DNA of 64,000 bases from Bin87 sp963666865. Lineage in GTDB: Bacteria; Chloroflexota; Dehalococcoidia; Lucifugimonadales; UBA3495. Made by a program: the position numbers and the translations under genes. The stretch lies in assembly GCA_963666865.1 (NCBI GenBank), contig OY763072.1:2356001-2420000 (forward strand), written 5' to 3'. Position 1 is the first letter of the stretch. The number at the start of each line of letters is the position of its first letter. Shown here piece by piece: positions 43,902 through 52,698 of this stretch. Under the pieces are notes generated by a model. The model searched no databases and had not been told where the DNA came from. It saw nothing but the letters and a program-made list of their open reading frames with translations.

Positions 43902-45467
43902 TCAGGAGTCGTTCCCGCCGGCAGCTCCGGGTGCCGGCGTGTCGTATGCGGACGCGGTTTCTGCCCGTTCCATCGCGCTGGCCCGCATCAGGGTTGCGGG
44001 AACGATGGACAGGATGGCGATGATGCCGGCGGCGCGGAAGAAGCTGTGGAACAGGTCGAGGCTGGCGGTGCTCACCACTTCCCGCCGCTCGGCGGCCGGC
44101 AGGGCCACCGTTTCGTCAAAGATGGTCAGCAGTTCGTTCACGCCCCACGCTGACAGCGCCGCCATGCCCAGCGTCATCCCCAGCATCCGCGCCACCACAA
44201 TCATCGACGCCGACACGGCCCGGTAATCCAACGGCGCCGACAGAATCGCCCGGTGCATCAGCGGCGCGATGACCAGCCCGAAACCGACGCCGGCGATTAC
44301 CATGTCGATGGTCAATTTCGGGTCGCTGATTTCAACCTGCCAACCGGGCAGTCCCAACAGAGGCCAGCCACCGACCTGGAACATCCCGATGGCAATCAGC
44401 GCCAGCCCCGGCACGGTGACCCAGCGGGCGTCGATCCAGCGCAGCAGCAGGCCGCCGATTACCGAGAATATGGGAATCGTCCCCGTCATCCGCAGCAGCC
44501 ACAGCGCCGCGGTCAGCGAGTCCACCGGACGCTCCGGCACGTCCATCACCGTGTTCGCCATGATTACCATGGCGGCCATGGCGACGATGAGGGCAATGCC
44601 CACCAGCAGTTGGGCAATATTGGCCATCAGGAAAGCCCAGGCCCGGAACAGCGTGCCGGACAGTAGCGGCTGCACCGTCCGCCGCTGCAACAGCACCAGC
44701 GCTCCAGTGCTGACCAGAAAGCCCACCAGCAGCCAGTAGGGCGTCCAGGACGACAGCCGGAACAGGCCCTCATGGGCTACCGCCAGCGAGAGCAGCACCA
44801 ACGCGATGGTGAGCACGATGGCCCCGCGATAGTCCATGCGGGCCGCGGCGAACCGCTGGTTGGGCAGGAACAGCAGGGCCACGGCAATCACGGCGGCCTG
44901 GGGCACGTTGAGCCAGAAAATGCCCCGCCAGCTCCAGATTTCGATGATGGCCCCTCCGTAGGCCGGCCCGAGCATACTGCCCGCCTCAGCGGCCCCGGCC
45001 ACGATGCCCAGGGCCAGGCCCCGTTTTTCCGGCGACACCAGCGCGGCCGCGATGGCCAGGCTGATGGGCACCGTGCCGCCACCGCCGATGGCCTGCACCA
45101 CCCGCGCGACGACAATCTGGTCCAGCGGGTCAATCTGGTCGTTCAGCCAGCCCCATTCCCCCGACAGCGCGACCAGCGTCGTCCCTACGCAGAATACCAG
45201 CAGGGAGCACTGGTAGATGCGCGTATAGCCGTACACGTCGGCCAGCCGGCCCAGCAGCGGCATCGCCACGGTGTAGCCCAGCAGGTAGGCCGTGACCACC
45301 CAAATGACCGCCTCCAGCCGGGCCAGCTGGATTTTCAGGTCGGCCATTACCGCCGGCAGCGCCGTCACCACCACCGTCTGGTCCAGGGCGGTGATAAAGG
45401 TGCCAGTGGCGATGGCGGCGACCATCACCCAGGGCGGGAGGCCGTGTCGTTGCAGTCGGCTCAGCAT
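43902..45467 (-). CDS. DHA2-family MFS exporter (EmrB/QacA-like), 14 TM
   Basis: A 521-residue permease. The N-terminus shows FITALDQTVVVTALPAVMADL (motif D1 of DHA2) and LLGRLADVYGYTRIYQ (motif A), followed by VQAIGGGGTVPIS, as in 14-TM drug:proton antiporters. The length and about 14 hydrophobic segments fit. It likely exports a toxic or signalling compound. It precedes the aldo/keto reductase on the same strand. Confidence 0.9.
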   Translation of the reverse strand: MLSRLQRHGLPPWVMVAAIATGTFITALDQTVVVTALPAVMADLKIQLARLEAVIWVVTAYLLGYTVAMPLLGRLADVYGYTRIYQCSLLVFCVGTTLVALSGEWGWLNDQIDPLDQIVVARVVQAIGGGGTVPISLAIAAALVSPEKRGLALGIVAGAAEAGSMLGPAYGGAIIEIWSWRGIFWLNVPQAAVIAVALLFLPNQRFAAARMDYRGAIVLTIALVLLSLAVAHEGLFRLSSWTPYWLLVGFLVSTGALVLLQRRTVQPLLSGTLFRAWAFLMANIAQLLVGIALIVAMAAMVIMANTVMDVPERPVDSLTAALWLLRMTGTIPIFSVIGGLLLRWIDARWVTVPGLALIAIGMFQVGGWPLLGLPGWQVEISDPKLTIDMVIAGVGFGLVIAPLMHRAILSAPLDYRAVSASMIVVARMLGMTLGMAALSAWGVNELLTIFDETVALPAAERREVVSTASLDLFHSFFRAAGIIAILSIVPATLMRASAMERAETASAYDTPAPGAAGGNDS

Positions 45468-45506
45468 CGGGTAAATGGGCGGGCCGAAGCAGGGGCAGGT
45501 TGACGG

Positions 45507-46370
45507 CTACTGCTGGACGTTGGAGAGATCAAGATAATCGTCGGGTCCGGGGGTTTCGATGTCAACGGGCGCATTGTAGTCGCTCACCGATACTTTGCGC
45601 ACGGTATCGGAGTCATCAAATTCACCGATGGGGCCGATGATGCGAGCTTGGAGGAGGATTCTCTCCTCGGTATCCGTCCAGATTTCCACGTCCACTCGCT
45701 GGCCCTCTACAGGGAACAGCAGCAGCCAGTCCATTACCGACGCCGGAGCGTCGCCCGTAATTTTGTAGGCATTGTCTCCATCAATATCTTCTTGACCGGC
45801 AAGGGTGGGATTGTCAACACCATCAACCGCGTCGGCGATAATGTTGTTCAACTCGGTGATGGGGATGGAAATGCTGGAGATGGGACGCTTGGTCCAAAAG
45901 CCGGATAGAGGGTCGGTGAGGAAGTAGCTGTCGGGCGTCACCGCCATGTTCAGTTCAACGTAAGTGCCGTCCGTAGGCGGGGTATCGGGGCCGGAAACGA
46001 GGTAGGCGTCAATGGTCATCTGCGCGCCTTGTTCGGCTTTCCAGCCCCCCTTGGCATCGGTGGCCTTGGCCTGAACCGAACTCACGTAGATGCTGCCGGA
46101 TTCGTGCTCGACCACAAAGTTGAAAGACTGCGCCTGTCGCAAGTTGTTCGCGGTCTCGGCCAGCAGGGCCACCGGGTCCGGCGGCGGCGTAGGCGTAGGC
46201 GTGGGTTGTCCAACGGCCGGCTGGGGAGCGGCGGCGGCCGGCTCCGACGGAGCAGCCGACGGTTCAGAGCCGCCACCGCACGCCGCCGTCAGCAGAGCGA
46301 CGCACAAAGCAGTGCCGTACCACTGCCACCGGCGTTCCATAATTAAGCGAATGGCGCTTAAACGCAACAT
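45507..46370 (-). CDS. LppX/LprG-like lipoprotein
   Basis: A 287-residue lipoprotein with lipobox TAAC after WYGTALCVALL, then a 35-residue Pro/Ala/Thr linker. The mature part (about 70-287) resembles the LppX_LprAFG half-barrel lipid carriers: LRQAQSFNFVVEHESG, GPIGEFDDSDTVRKVSVSDYNAPVDI and a closing P-x-P region. GGAGGT lies 10 nt upstream of the ATG at 46370, supporting this start over 46340. Function: lipid or sterol-like ligand carriage, by family. Confidence 0.78.
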   Translation of the reverse strand: MLRLSAIRLIMERRWQWYGTALCVALLTAACGGGSEPSAAPSEPAAAAPQPAVGQPTPTPTPPPDPVALLAETANNLRQAQSFNFVVEHESGSIYVSSVQAKATDAKGGWKAEQGAQMTIDAYLVSGPDTPPTDGTYVELNMAVTPDSYFLTDPLSGFWTKRPISSISIPITELNNIIADAVDGVDNPTLAGQEDIDGDNAYKITGDAPASVMDWLLLFPVEGQRVDVEIWTDTEERILLQARIIGPIGEFDDSDTVRKVSVSDYNAPVDIETPGPDDYLDLSNVQQ

Positions 46371-46406
46371 CTGTGTCCATACCTCCAGGGCTTTTTCAAA
46401 GATAAT

Positions 46407-46436
46407 TCGTCATTCCGGCGCAAGCCGGAAGCCAGA
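46407..46436. repeat. Short hairpin, family B
   Basis: TTCCGGC-gcaa-GCCGGAA inside CGTCA...CAG flanks, between two minus-strand genes. Confidence 0.75.
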
Positions 46437-46446
46437 GATGGGCGGC

Positions 46447-47916
46447 CTAACGGGTTGACCAAACGGCAATACCGCCTCCGGCGATGTCGCGCAACCCTCC
46501 GCCGACGGTGGTTTCCGCGACGTACACGCGGGACCCGCCGGCGCCGCTCCCGTTGCGCCTTTCGGACAGATATTGTTGCGTACCGGATACCACCAGCGCT
46601 GATCCGTCGGGCGCCCATGGCGAATGGCTACGGGAATACTGATCGAAGAAGGCCAACATCAAAAAGGTCTCCCCGCTGGGCGAAAAGCGCAATCCCCCTA
46701 CCGCCTCGCCCCCATCGCCGGGAATGGAAGCACCATCGGCGCCGTCGGCAAGACGCCACTCCATCGTCCGATCTTCTTCGTTGAGCGCAACCCAGGCCAG
46801 CCTGGTTCCGTTAGGTTCCCAAAAAAAGCCCAGCACCCAGTCGTCTTCCTTGACCACGCGCTCTCCGCTCCCGTCGGCCGACACTACCCGCAGCCGCCGG
46901 TAGGCTGGTGCGCCCTCCACCTGCCGGTCGGCAATGGCTATGGTTTGACCGTCGTTGGACCACAAGAACGCGCACGTACCCTCCACTTCCGCCAACCGCA
47001 ACGGCGCGTAATCGGGTTCGGCAGGTCGGCCTACCCAAACGGCTTCGCTGTCCCCGCCCGGGGCAGACCATACCAATCGCGACCCGTCGGGCGACCAGGC
47101 CGGGGTCCGGAAAGACCGCGAGTTACTCACGGCCTGCACGGTCAACTGACCGGCGGCATCATCCAGGCGGAGAACCGACAACTCCTCGCCACTGTGGACC
47201 GCCAACGCGGTGCCATCGGGAGACCAGTCGAAGTACAACGGAGCGCCGCGCTGAACCGGCAGCGGATCCGCGGGCGCCGCCGCGCCGGCCGCCGGTACGG
47301 CATCTACTACAAACAGCGTCAATCCTTCCGGCGTCGCCGCGGTCACACCCAGCCGTCTGCCGTCGGGAGACCACTGGACATAATGCGGCGTACCGTCGGC
47401 AATGGTCAAGGGAGCATCGTTAACGAATACCGCCCCGCCCAAACCGGTTGAAGCCTCCAGCGATTGCACGCTGATTTCCGCGTCGCTGGCGGAGGTGCCT
47501 GAAATCAACGACACCGCAATCCGTTCACCGTCCGGCGACCACACCGGCCAGCTGTAAATCCGGTCTCTGCGCTGGGGTTGTGCCAATATGCCCGGCGCCC
47601 GGGCCACTGTGCCCGAGGTCAACAAACGACGGTCGGTCCCGTCGGGATTGACCGTCAACAGTTGGCCGTCGGAATCGATGTAGGCGATGCGGTTGACAGG
47701 CATGGTTGATACAGTTTCCGTAAGTTCCGCCGAACCCGACGCGCACGCCATGGCCATCCAAAATGCCGCCGCCATAGCCAGGAACGTAAGGCCCCGAAGC
47801 CGGGCGGTGGTCAGTGCGCACCTTGCCGACTGCGCCGCCGGCAACGGTGTTTCCAGCGTGTGCATTGGGGTAACGGTAGCATCCCGCACTGCAATTATCA
47901 ATCTGACGGGTTCCAT
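46447..47916 (-). CDS. TolB-like WD40/PD40 beta-propeller lipoprotein
   Basis: A 489-residue protein of PD40-type repeats: WSPDGERIAV, WSPDGRRLGV, WSPDGTALAV, WSPDGSRLVW, SNDGQTIAI, PNGTRLAW and APDGSALVV, about seven blades. A hydrophobic segment (GLTFLAMAAAFWMAMACAS) with a Cys suggests a lipoprotein or exported protein. The start is uncertain (47916 or the ATG at 47865); neither has a ribosome site. Function beyond a secreted propeller is unknown. It is divergent from cobQ. Confidence 0.8.
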   Translation of the reverse strand: MEPVRLIIAVRDATVTPMHTLETPLPAAQSARCALTTARLRGLTFLAMAAAFWMAMACASGSAELTETVSTMPVNRIAYIDSDGQLLTVNPDGTDRRLLTSGTVARAPGILAQPQRRDRIYSWPVWSPDGERIAVSLISGTSASDAEISVQSLEASTGLGGAVFVNDAPLTIADGTPHYVQWSPDGRRLGVTAATPEGLTLFVVDAVPAAGAAAPADPLPVQRGAPLYFDWSPDGTALAVHSGEELSVLRLDDAAGQLTVQAVSNSRSFRTPAWSPDGSRLVWSAPGGDSEAVWVGRPAEPDYAPLRLAEVEGTCAFLWSNDGQTIAIADRQVEGAPAYRRLRVVSADGSGERVVKEDDWVLGFFWEPNGTRLAWVALNEEDRTMEWRLADGADGASIPGDGGEAVGGLRFSPSGETFLMLAFFDQYSRSHSPWAPDGSALVVSGTQQYLSERRNGSGAGGSRVYVAETTVGGGLRDIAGGGIAVWSTR

Positions 47917-47962
47917 TTGTGGTTTAATGTCGGCGAACAGTCAATGCTTTCGGAGGTTTGCG

Positions 47963-49552
47963 GTGAGTGTCGTCAGGGGAACAAGCGACGCTTCCGGGGA
48001 GCGCGCCCCGGCCGGCCGGGTGCTCATGGTACAGGGCACGGCGTCCCATGTGGGCAAGAGCGTGCTGGTGTCGGCTTTGTGCCGGATGCTGCGTCAGGAC
48101 GGCCTGCGCGTCGCGCCTTTCAAGGCGCAGAACATGTCCAACAATTCCTACGTCACCCCCGACGGCGGGGAGATTGGCCGCGCTCAAGCGGTTCAGGCGG
48201 AAGCCGCCGGGGTGGACGCCCGCGTGGAGATGAACCCGGTATTGCTCAAGCCGGAAGCAGACAGCCACGCCCAGGTGGTCCTCATGGGTCGCCCGCTCAC
48301 CTCCGCCCGCGCCCGTGATTATTTCGACCTCAAGTCCACCCTCTGGACATCGGTAACGAAATCCCTCGATACGCTGCGCAGCGAATACGACGTGGTGGTT
48401 ATCGAAGGCGCGGGCAGCCCGGCCGAAATCAACCTGAAAGCCACCGAAATCGTCAACATGCGCGTCGCGTTATACTCGGGCGCGCCCGTGCTCCTGTGCG
48501 GAGACATCGATCGGGGCGGCGTGTTCGCTTCGCTGGTCGGAACGCTGCAACTGCTTGACGAAGCGGAACGGGACGCCGTAAAGGGTCTGCTCATCAACAA
48601 GTTCCGGGGTGATGTTTCCCTGCTCACCGATGGACTGACCTGGCTGGAGGATTACACCGGGAAGCCGGTGGTGGGAGTCGTTCATCACTTCCGCGATATC
48701 CACATTCCGGAAGAGGACTCGGTGGCTCTGGACATCACTCCGCCGCATTCCTCCGCGCCGGACGTCCTGGACGTCGCGGTGGTGCAGGTGCCGCACATCT
48801 CCAACTTCGACGACTTCGACCCGTTGGCCCGCGAGCCGGGGATCGGTCTTCGCTACGTCCAGCACGGCGACCGGCTGGGAGATCCCGACCTGGTGATACT
48901 GCCCGGCAGCAAGACCACCATTCCCGACCTCATATGGATGGAGCGGCAAGGGTTGTCCGATGCCGTAACCACGGCATTCGCCCGTGGCGCGGCCATCATC
49001 GGCATCTGCGGCGGCTACCAGATGCTGGGACGGACGCTGTTGGACCCGGATCGAATTGAGTCAACCATCGGCGCGGCGGACGGGCTTGGCTTGCTCCCCT
49101 TGGTGACCACCTTTGCGGGAACCAAGGAAACCCACCGCGTCCAGGCCACCGTGCGGGACGAGGCTGCTGCTTCCGGCGGCCTGCTGTCCGGCGCGGCCGG
49201 CGAAACAGTGGTCGGTTACGAGATACACATGGGGCGCACCGTCGGGGAAGGCATCGTCCCTCCCTTCGCCGTCTTCGACCGGGCTGATGCCGCCGTCACT
49301 CCCGAAACCGCGCTGGACGGAGCCCTGGAAACCACCGGCCGGGTCCTGGGTACGTATATCCACGGCTTGTTTCACAACGCTGGCGTCCGCCGCGCCTTGC
49401 TGCACGAGTTGGCCCGCCGGAAAGGAGTAACTTTGCCGGAGGGCGTGGACGTCGCCCGCGACCGGGAGTACGACCGGCTGGCCGACTGGGTTCGCTCCAG
49501 CCTCCGGATGGAGCTGGTTTACGATATGATCGGGATGACGCCGGATCCATGA
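47963..49552 (+). CDS. cobQ: Cobyric acid synthase
   Basis: A 529-residue amidotransferase that amidates the b, d, e and g carboxylates of adenosyl-cobyrinic acid diamide. The N-terminal half is a dethiobiotin-synthetase-like ATPase (VQGTASHVGKS, KAQNMSNNSYV); the C-terminal half is a GATase with the Cys nucleophile in GICGGYQ and His in EIHMGRT. The GTG at 47963 with GGAGG 6 nt upstream is chosen; an extension to 47687 runs through the divergent gene. Coupled to cobU. Confidence 0.94.
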   Translation: MSVVRGTSDASGERAPAGRVLMVQGTASHVGKSVLVSALCRMLRQDGLRVAPFKAQNMSNNSYVTPDGGEIGRAQAVQAEAAGVDARVEMNPVLLKPEADSHAQVVLMGRPLTSARARDYFDLKSTLWTSVTKSLDTLRSEYDVVVIEGAGSPAEINLKATEIVNMRVALYSGAPVLLCGDIDRGGVFASLVGTLQLLDEAERDAVKGLLINKFRGDVSLLTDGLTWLEDYTGKPVVGVVHHFRDIHIPEEDSVALDITPPHSSAPDVLDVAVVQVPHISNFDDFDPLAREPGIGLRYVQHGDRLGDPDLVILPGSKTTIPDLIWMERQGLSDAVTTAFARGAAIIGICGGYQMLGRTLLDPDRIESTIGAADGLGLLPLVTTFAGTKETHRVQATVRDEAAASGGLLSGAAGETVVGYEIHMGRTVGEGIVPPFAVFDRADAAVTPETALDGALETTGRVLGTYIHGLFHNAGVRRALLHELARRKGVTLPEGVDVARDREYDRLADWVRSSLRMELVYDMIGMTPDP

Positions 49553-50100
49553 GCGCCATCCATTTTGTCCTGGGCGGTATCCGGTCCGGCAAGAGCGCCT
49601 ATGCTGAGCAACTGGTAGCGGATTTGGCCGGCGACGGTAACGTGACCTATCTGGCCACCGGAGTAGCAACTGACCCGGAAATGGCGGAGCGCATCCGTCT
49701 GCATCGGGAACGCCGTCCGGCCCAATGGCATACTTTGGAAGTACCCCTGAACCCGGTGGGAGGTTTACGGAAAGCCACTGGCGCCGCCGGCAACCCGTCG
49801 GTATTGTTGTTGGATTCGCTGGATGGATGGGTGACCAACCTGCTGATTGAACACGAAGAAACTCCGGCCACCGAGCTCACGGCGCGGACGGTCGGCGCAG
49901 TGCGACGCTTCGTGGCATTCGTGCGTGAGATCGACTCTGATGCCGTGATTGTGAGCAGCGAGGTAGGGCAGTCCCTGGTCGCCACGTCAGCGCTGGGCCG
50001 GCGGTTTCAGGATCTGCTGGGTGCGGTAAATCAGGCGACGGCGGCGGCAGCAGATTCCGTGATGCTGGTGGTGGCTGGCATCCCCGTGCGAATAAAGTAA
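49549..50100 (+). CDS. cobU: Adenosylcobinamide kinase/guanylyltransferase
   Basis: A 183-residue RecA-like enzyme that phosphorylates cobinamide and transfers GMP to it. P-loop GGIRSGKS at 9-16, TYLATGVATDPEM and the conserved His/Arg region (RIRLHRERRP) with VSSEVGQSLV are typical. Its ATG overlaps the cobQ stop (ATGA). Its final codon and TAA stop (AAG TAA) overlap the first bases of a palindromic repeat. Confidence 0.94.
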   Translation: MSAIHFVLGGIRSGKSAYAEQLVADLAGDGNVTYLATGVATDPEMAERIRLHRERRPAQWHTLEVPLNPVGGLRKATGAAGNPSVLLLDSLDGWVTNLLIEHEETPATELTARTVGAVRRFVAFVREIDSDAVIVSSEVGQSLVATSALGRRFQDLLGAVNQATAAAADSVMLVVAGIPVRIK

Positions 50101-50124
50101 GGGCGAATAATCATTCGCCCCTGC
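50097..50124. repeat. 28-bp palindrome, family A variant, core AATAATCATT
   Basis: Two arm bases are changed (GTAAGGGCG and CGCCCCTGC). The TAA at its left end is the cobU stop codon. Confidence 0.9.
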
Positions 50125-50149
50125 ACCGGCACTGTGTTAACCTGCCCTC

Positions 50150-51079
50150 ATGCCCAGCGACATCATTGGCACGGCCTCTGCGTTGGCCCCCGGCACCTGT
50201 GGCGAACTGGTGCAGGGCATGACCGATGACGTTGACTTTTTGGTCACGTGCCCCATCAATCAATTCTCTCGCGTGACCGTTACCCTGATTCCCCAAGCTG
50301 CGGCGGTGAAGGACCGGATAGGCGGCGTTGACCATCTCCCCAAAACCCGGCAGGCGGTGGCGGAAACTTTGTCCCGACTGGAACGATGCGCCGGCATGAC
50401 CGCGTTATCTGCCCAGGTGACAGTGGCCAATCCGATCCCGGTCGGAAAAGGCATGGGCAGCAGCAGTGCTGACATCACCGCCGCGGTGTGGGCTACCGGG
50501 CGCGCCGCCGGTGTGAACCTGCCGCCCTCCACCATCGCCGACATCGCCCTGGCCGTGGAACCCACCGACGGCGTGATGTTCCCGGGCGTGGTGCTGTTCG
50601 ACCACCGCAAGGGGCGCATCGCCGAGCCTTTGGGCGCCCCCCCTCCCCTGGAGGTCATCGTGGTTGATCGTGGTGGACAGGTGGACACACTGGAGTTCAA
50701 CCAAACCGACCGCACTGAACAGTGGCGTTCATTGTCCGCTTCCACCGAGGAAGCGTTGCAGTTGGTCCGGGAGGGTATCCGACGTTGCGATGCCGGGCTG
50801 GTGGGACGGGGCGCCACCATCAGCGCCCGGGCCGGTCGCCCTGCCGACTCCGGCCCGCTGGTAGAACGCGCGGCAGAATTTGCGCGGGAAATAGGCGCGG
50901 TCGGAGTGAACGCGGCCCACAGCGGCACGGTGGTGGGGATACTCCTGGACGCCCGCAAGCGGCAGAGCAAGCCGGCCCTGCGCCGGGCGCGGGAAGCTTT
51001 CCCCGACGCCGCAGATCTACAGCATTTTCGGGTGATCGGAGGCGGGGTGCGGGAGTTGACCCCTACCCGCTCATCCTGA
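50150..51079 (+). CDS. pduX: PduX-like L-threonine kinase (GHMP family)
   Basis: A 309-residue GHMP kinase. It is predicted to make L-threonine phosphate, the precursor of the aminopropanol linker of cobalamin. The GHMP motif IPVGKGMGSSSADI (about 100-113) and the Gly-rich C-terminal segment (HSGTVVGILLD) are present, with the N-terminal APGTCGELVQG typical of PduX. It lies 49 nt after cobU, completing a nucleotide-loop cluster. Its last residues and TGA come from a repeat element. Confidence 0.85.
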   Translation: MPSDIIGTASALAPGTCGELVQGMTDDVDFLVTCPINQFSRVTVTLIPQAAAVKDRIGGVDHLPKTRQAVAETLSRLERCAGMTALSAQVTVANPIPVGKGMGSSSADITAAVWATGRAAGVNLPPSTIADIALAVEPTDGVMFPGVVLFDHRKGRIAEPLGAPPPLEVIVVDRGGQVDTLEFNQTDRTEQWRSLSASTEEALQLVREGIRRCDAGLVGRGATISARAGRPADSGPLVERAAEFAREIGAVGVNAAHSGTVVGILLDARKRQSKPALRRAREAFPDAADLQHFRVIGGGVRELTPTRSS

Positions 51080-51123
51080 GCCTGCCGAAGGATGGATGGT
51101 TCGACAAGCTCACCATGAGCGGT
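51068..51123. repeat. 56-bp imperfect palindrome, family C, overlapping a gene end
   Basis: Outer arms CCGCTCATCCTGAGC and GCTCACCATGAGCGG are complementary but for two mismatched pairs, with inner pieces CGAAGGATGG and GGTTCG. Only one copy is in the window. It supplies the TGA of pduX. Confidence 0.8.
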
Positions 51124-51171
51124 TCTTGGTGATTTTGCAATCGTCCTGGTGGGCGCCCCAAAATGGCGGCG

Positions 51172-51204
51172 TTGACTGATATTCAAATATAGAATATTCT
51201 ATAT
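51172..51204 (+). promoter_or_regulatory. Promoter with an 18-bp perfect dyad operator
   Basis: TTGACT (51172-51177), 17-bp spacer, TATTCT (51195-51200). The perfect palindrome ATATAGAATATTCTATAT (51187-51204) covers the -10, so a bound dimer would block the polymerase. The ATG at 51247 follows AGGAGGTG. Confidence 0.7.
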
Positions 51205-51246
51205 GGCAATATCCGATGACAGTATCGCCCTACAGGAGGTGAACCG

Positions 51247-51483
51247 ATGGCGGCCAACGCTTACGTGCTCGTCAATGTAGAGCCGGCCAGAACCCAGGAG
51301 GTTATGGACCGGCTGAATGAAATCAGCGGCGCGGTGGTGCGGGAAGTTCTGGGGCCCTACGATGCGGTGGTGGAATTGGAAGCCGGCACCGCAGAGGACC
51401 TCACCGAGATCATGCGACACCGCATCCGTCCCATCAAAGGCGTCACCAACACCATAACCTGTCTCTGGTTCAGCAATATCTAG
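51247..51483 (+). CDS. Lrp/AsnC ligand-binding (RAM) domain protein
   Basis: A 78-residue stand-alone RAM domain, the amino-acid-sensing half of Lrp/AsnC regulators, without helix-turn-helix. Landmarks: AYVLVNVEPARTQEVMDRLNEI, VLGPYDAVVELEAG and GVTNTITCLWF. Such proteins form oligomers and may bind amino acids or act with full-length partners. It has its own promoter and operator at 51172. Its TAG stop shares bases CTAG with the convergent Ldh2 gene. Confidence 0.88.
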   Translation: MAANAYVLVNVEPARTQEVMDRLNEISGAVVREVLGPYDAVVELEAGTAEDLTEIMRHRIRPIKGVTNTITCLWFSNI

Positions 51484-52556
51484 AACGGACAGTCGATGCC
51501 CAGCTCTCCGCAGGTGTCGTGGAACCAGTCCACCACTTCCTGATGCAGCGGAATGCCCTCGACGCGGCGGATCTCCTCCATCTCCGCCTCGGGTTGCCCC
51601 GCCACCAAGACCCGTTCCTCACCGGGAGCCGGACGCGTTGACTTCATCATTTGCAGCCACTCGTCCATCTGATCCTTGAAGTGATCCGGGTCGTCGAAAC
51701 CGGCCACGTTGTATGCGGCCACATAGTGCCCGAAATTAGGCCGTCCGGGGACGGCGCCGTATCCGAACCCGGTGAGGACGCCGGCCAGAATGTCCACCAT
51801 GCACGACAGCCCGTAGCCTTTGTGAGAACCCAGCTCGCGGGTGCTGCCCAAGGTGAGCAGCGTGTAGTTGTCCGGCGCGTCGGCCTCCTCCATGATGGGG
51901 TTGCCCTCGGCGTCGGCCAGCCAGCCGGGTTCGAGCTTGACGCCCAGGCGACGGGCTATGCCGACCTTGTTGCCGGCTACGGTGCTGGTGGCCGCGTCGA
52001 ATACGAAGGGCGCCTCGTTGCGGGAGGGCACGGCGATAGCGATGGGGTTGGTCCCCAGACGCGGCTCCGCTCCGAAAGTAGGCACCACCGAAGGCGGGCA
52101 GCTTGTCATGCAGACGCCGATCATGTCGTGCTCCAGGGCCATCATGGCATGGTAGGACGCCATGCCCAGGTGCCGGGCGTTGCCGATGGTCACCATGCCC
52201 ACGCCCACGTCCGCCGCCTTGCGAATGGCCATCTCCATGGCCTTGGGGGTGGTGATAATTCCCAATCCGCGATCCGAGTCTATGCTGGCGGTGCTCGGGG
52301 TATCGCGCACTACCCGCAAATCCGGCGTTGGGTTGATCTGGCCGCTGGTGTAGCCGTTCACGTAGCTGCGCAGCATATTCGAGACCCCGTGCGAGTCGAC
52401 GCCCCGCAGGTCCGCCAGCACCAGCACATCCGCTCCCAGTTGGGCGTCCCCCGGCGGCACCCCCATCTTCTCGAACACGGCGGCCACGGTGGACTTCAGA
52501 TCGTCCCCCGGAACCATCGTAGCCTCGTCCAGACTGACGCGAAACTTGGGCAGCAC
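51480..52556 (-). CDS. Malate/L-lactate dehydrogenase family (Ldh2-type) oxidoreductase
   Basis: A 358-residue NAD(P)-dependent enzyme of the Ldh2 fold, which lacks a Rossmann domain. The catalytic His56 is in RGVDSHG, with NARHLGMASYHAM and GTNPIAIAVPS following. Family members reduce or oxidise malate, sulfolactate, ureidoglycolate or 2,3-diketogulonate; the substrate is not fixed. GTG start with GGAGG 6 nt upstream. Convergent with the RAM gene. Confidence 0.9.
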   Translation of the reverse strand: MLPKFRVSLDEATMVPGDDLKSTVAAVFEKMGVPPGDAQLGADVLVLADLRGVDSHGVSNMLRSYVNGYTSGQINPTPDLRVVRDTPSTASIDSDRGLGIITTPKAMEMAIRKAADVGVGMVTIGNARHLGMASYHAMMALEHDMIGVCMTSCPPSVVPTFGAEPRLGTNPIAIAVPSRNEAPFVFDAATSTVAGNKVGIARRLGVKLEPGWLADAEGNPIMEEADAPDNYTLLTLGSTRELGSHKGYGLSCMVDILAGVLTGFGYGAVPGRPNFGHYVAAYNVAGFDDPDHFKDQMDEWLQMMKSTRPAPGEERVLVAGQPEAEMEEIRRVEGIPLHQEVVDWFHDTCGELGIDCPF

Positions 52557-52698
52557 GGCTCACCTCCGGCCCGCCTTCCGGCGGGATTGCAGGGTCAAAA
52601 TTACGGCCCGCAGTATAGCACCGAACCACGCCGCCGGTTTGCCTAACCCGCTCTGACGGTGGCACAATGGGATCAACCCGTATCAGGTGGAGACTAGC

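Noticed and set aside
47687..47962. N-terminal extension of cobQ by 92 codons
   Set aside because: The extension crosses the divergent propeller gene and has no family similarity; the GTG at 47963 has a good ribosome site.
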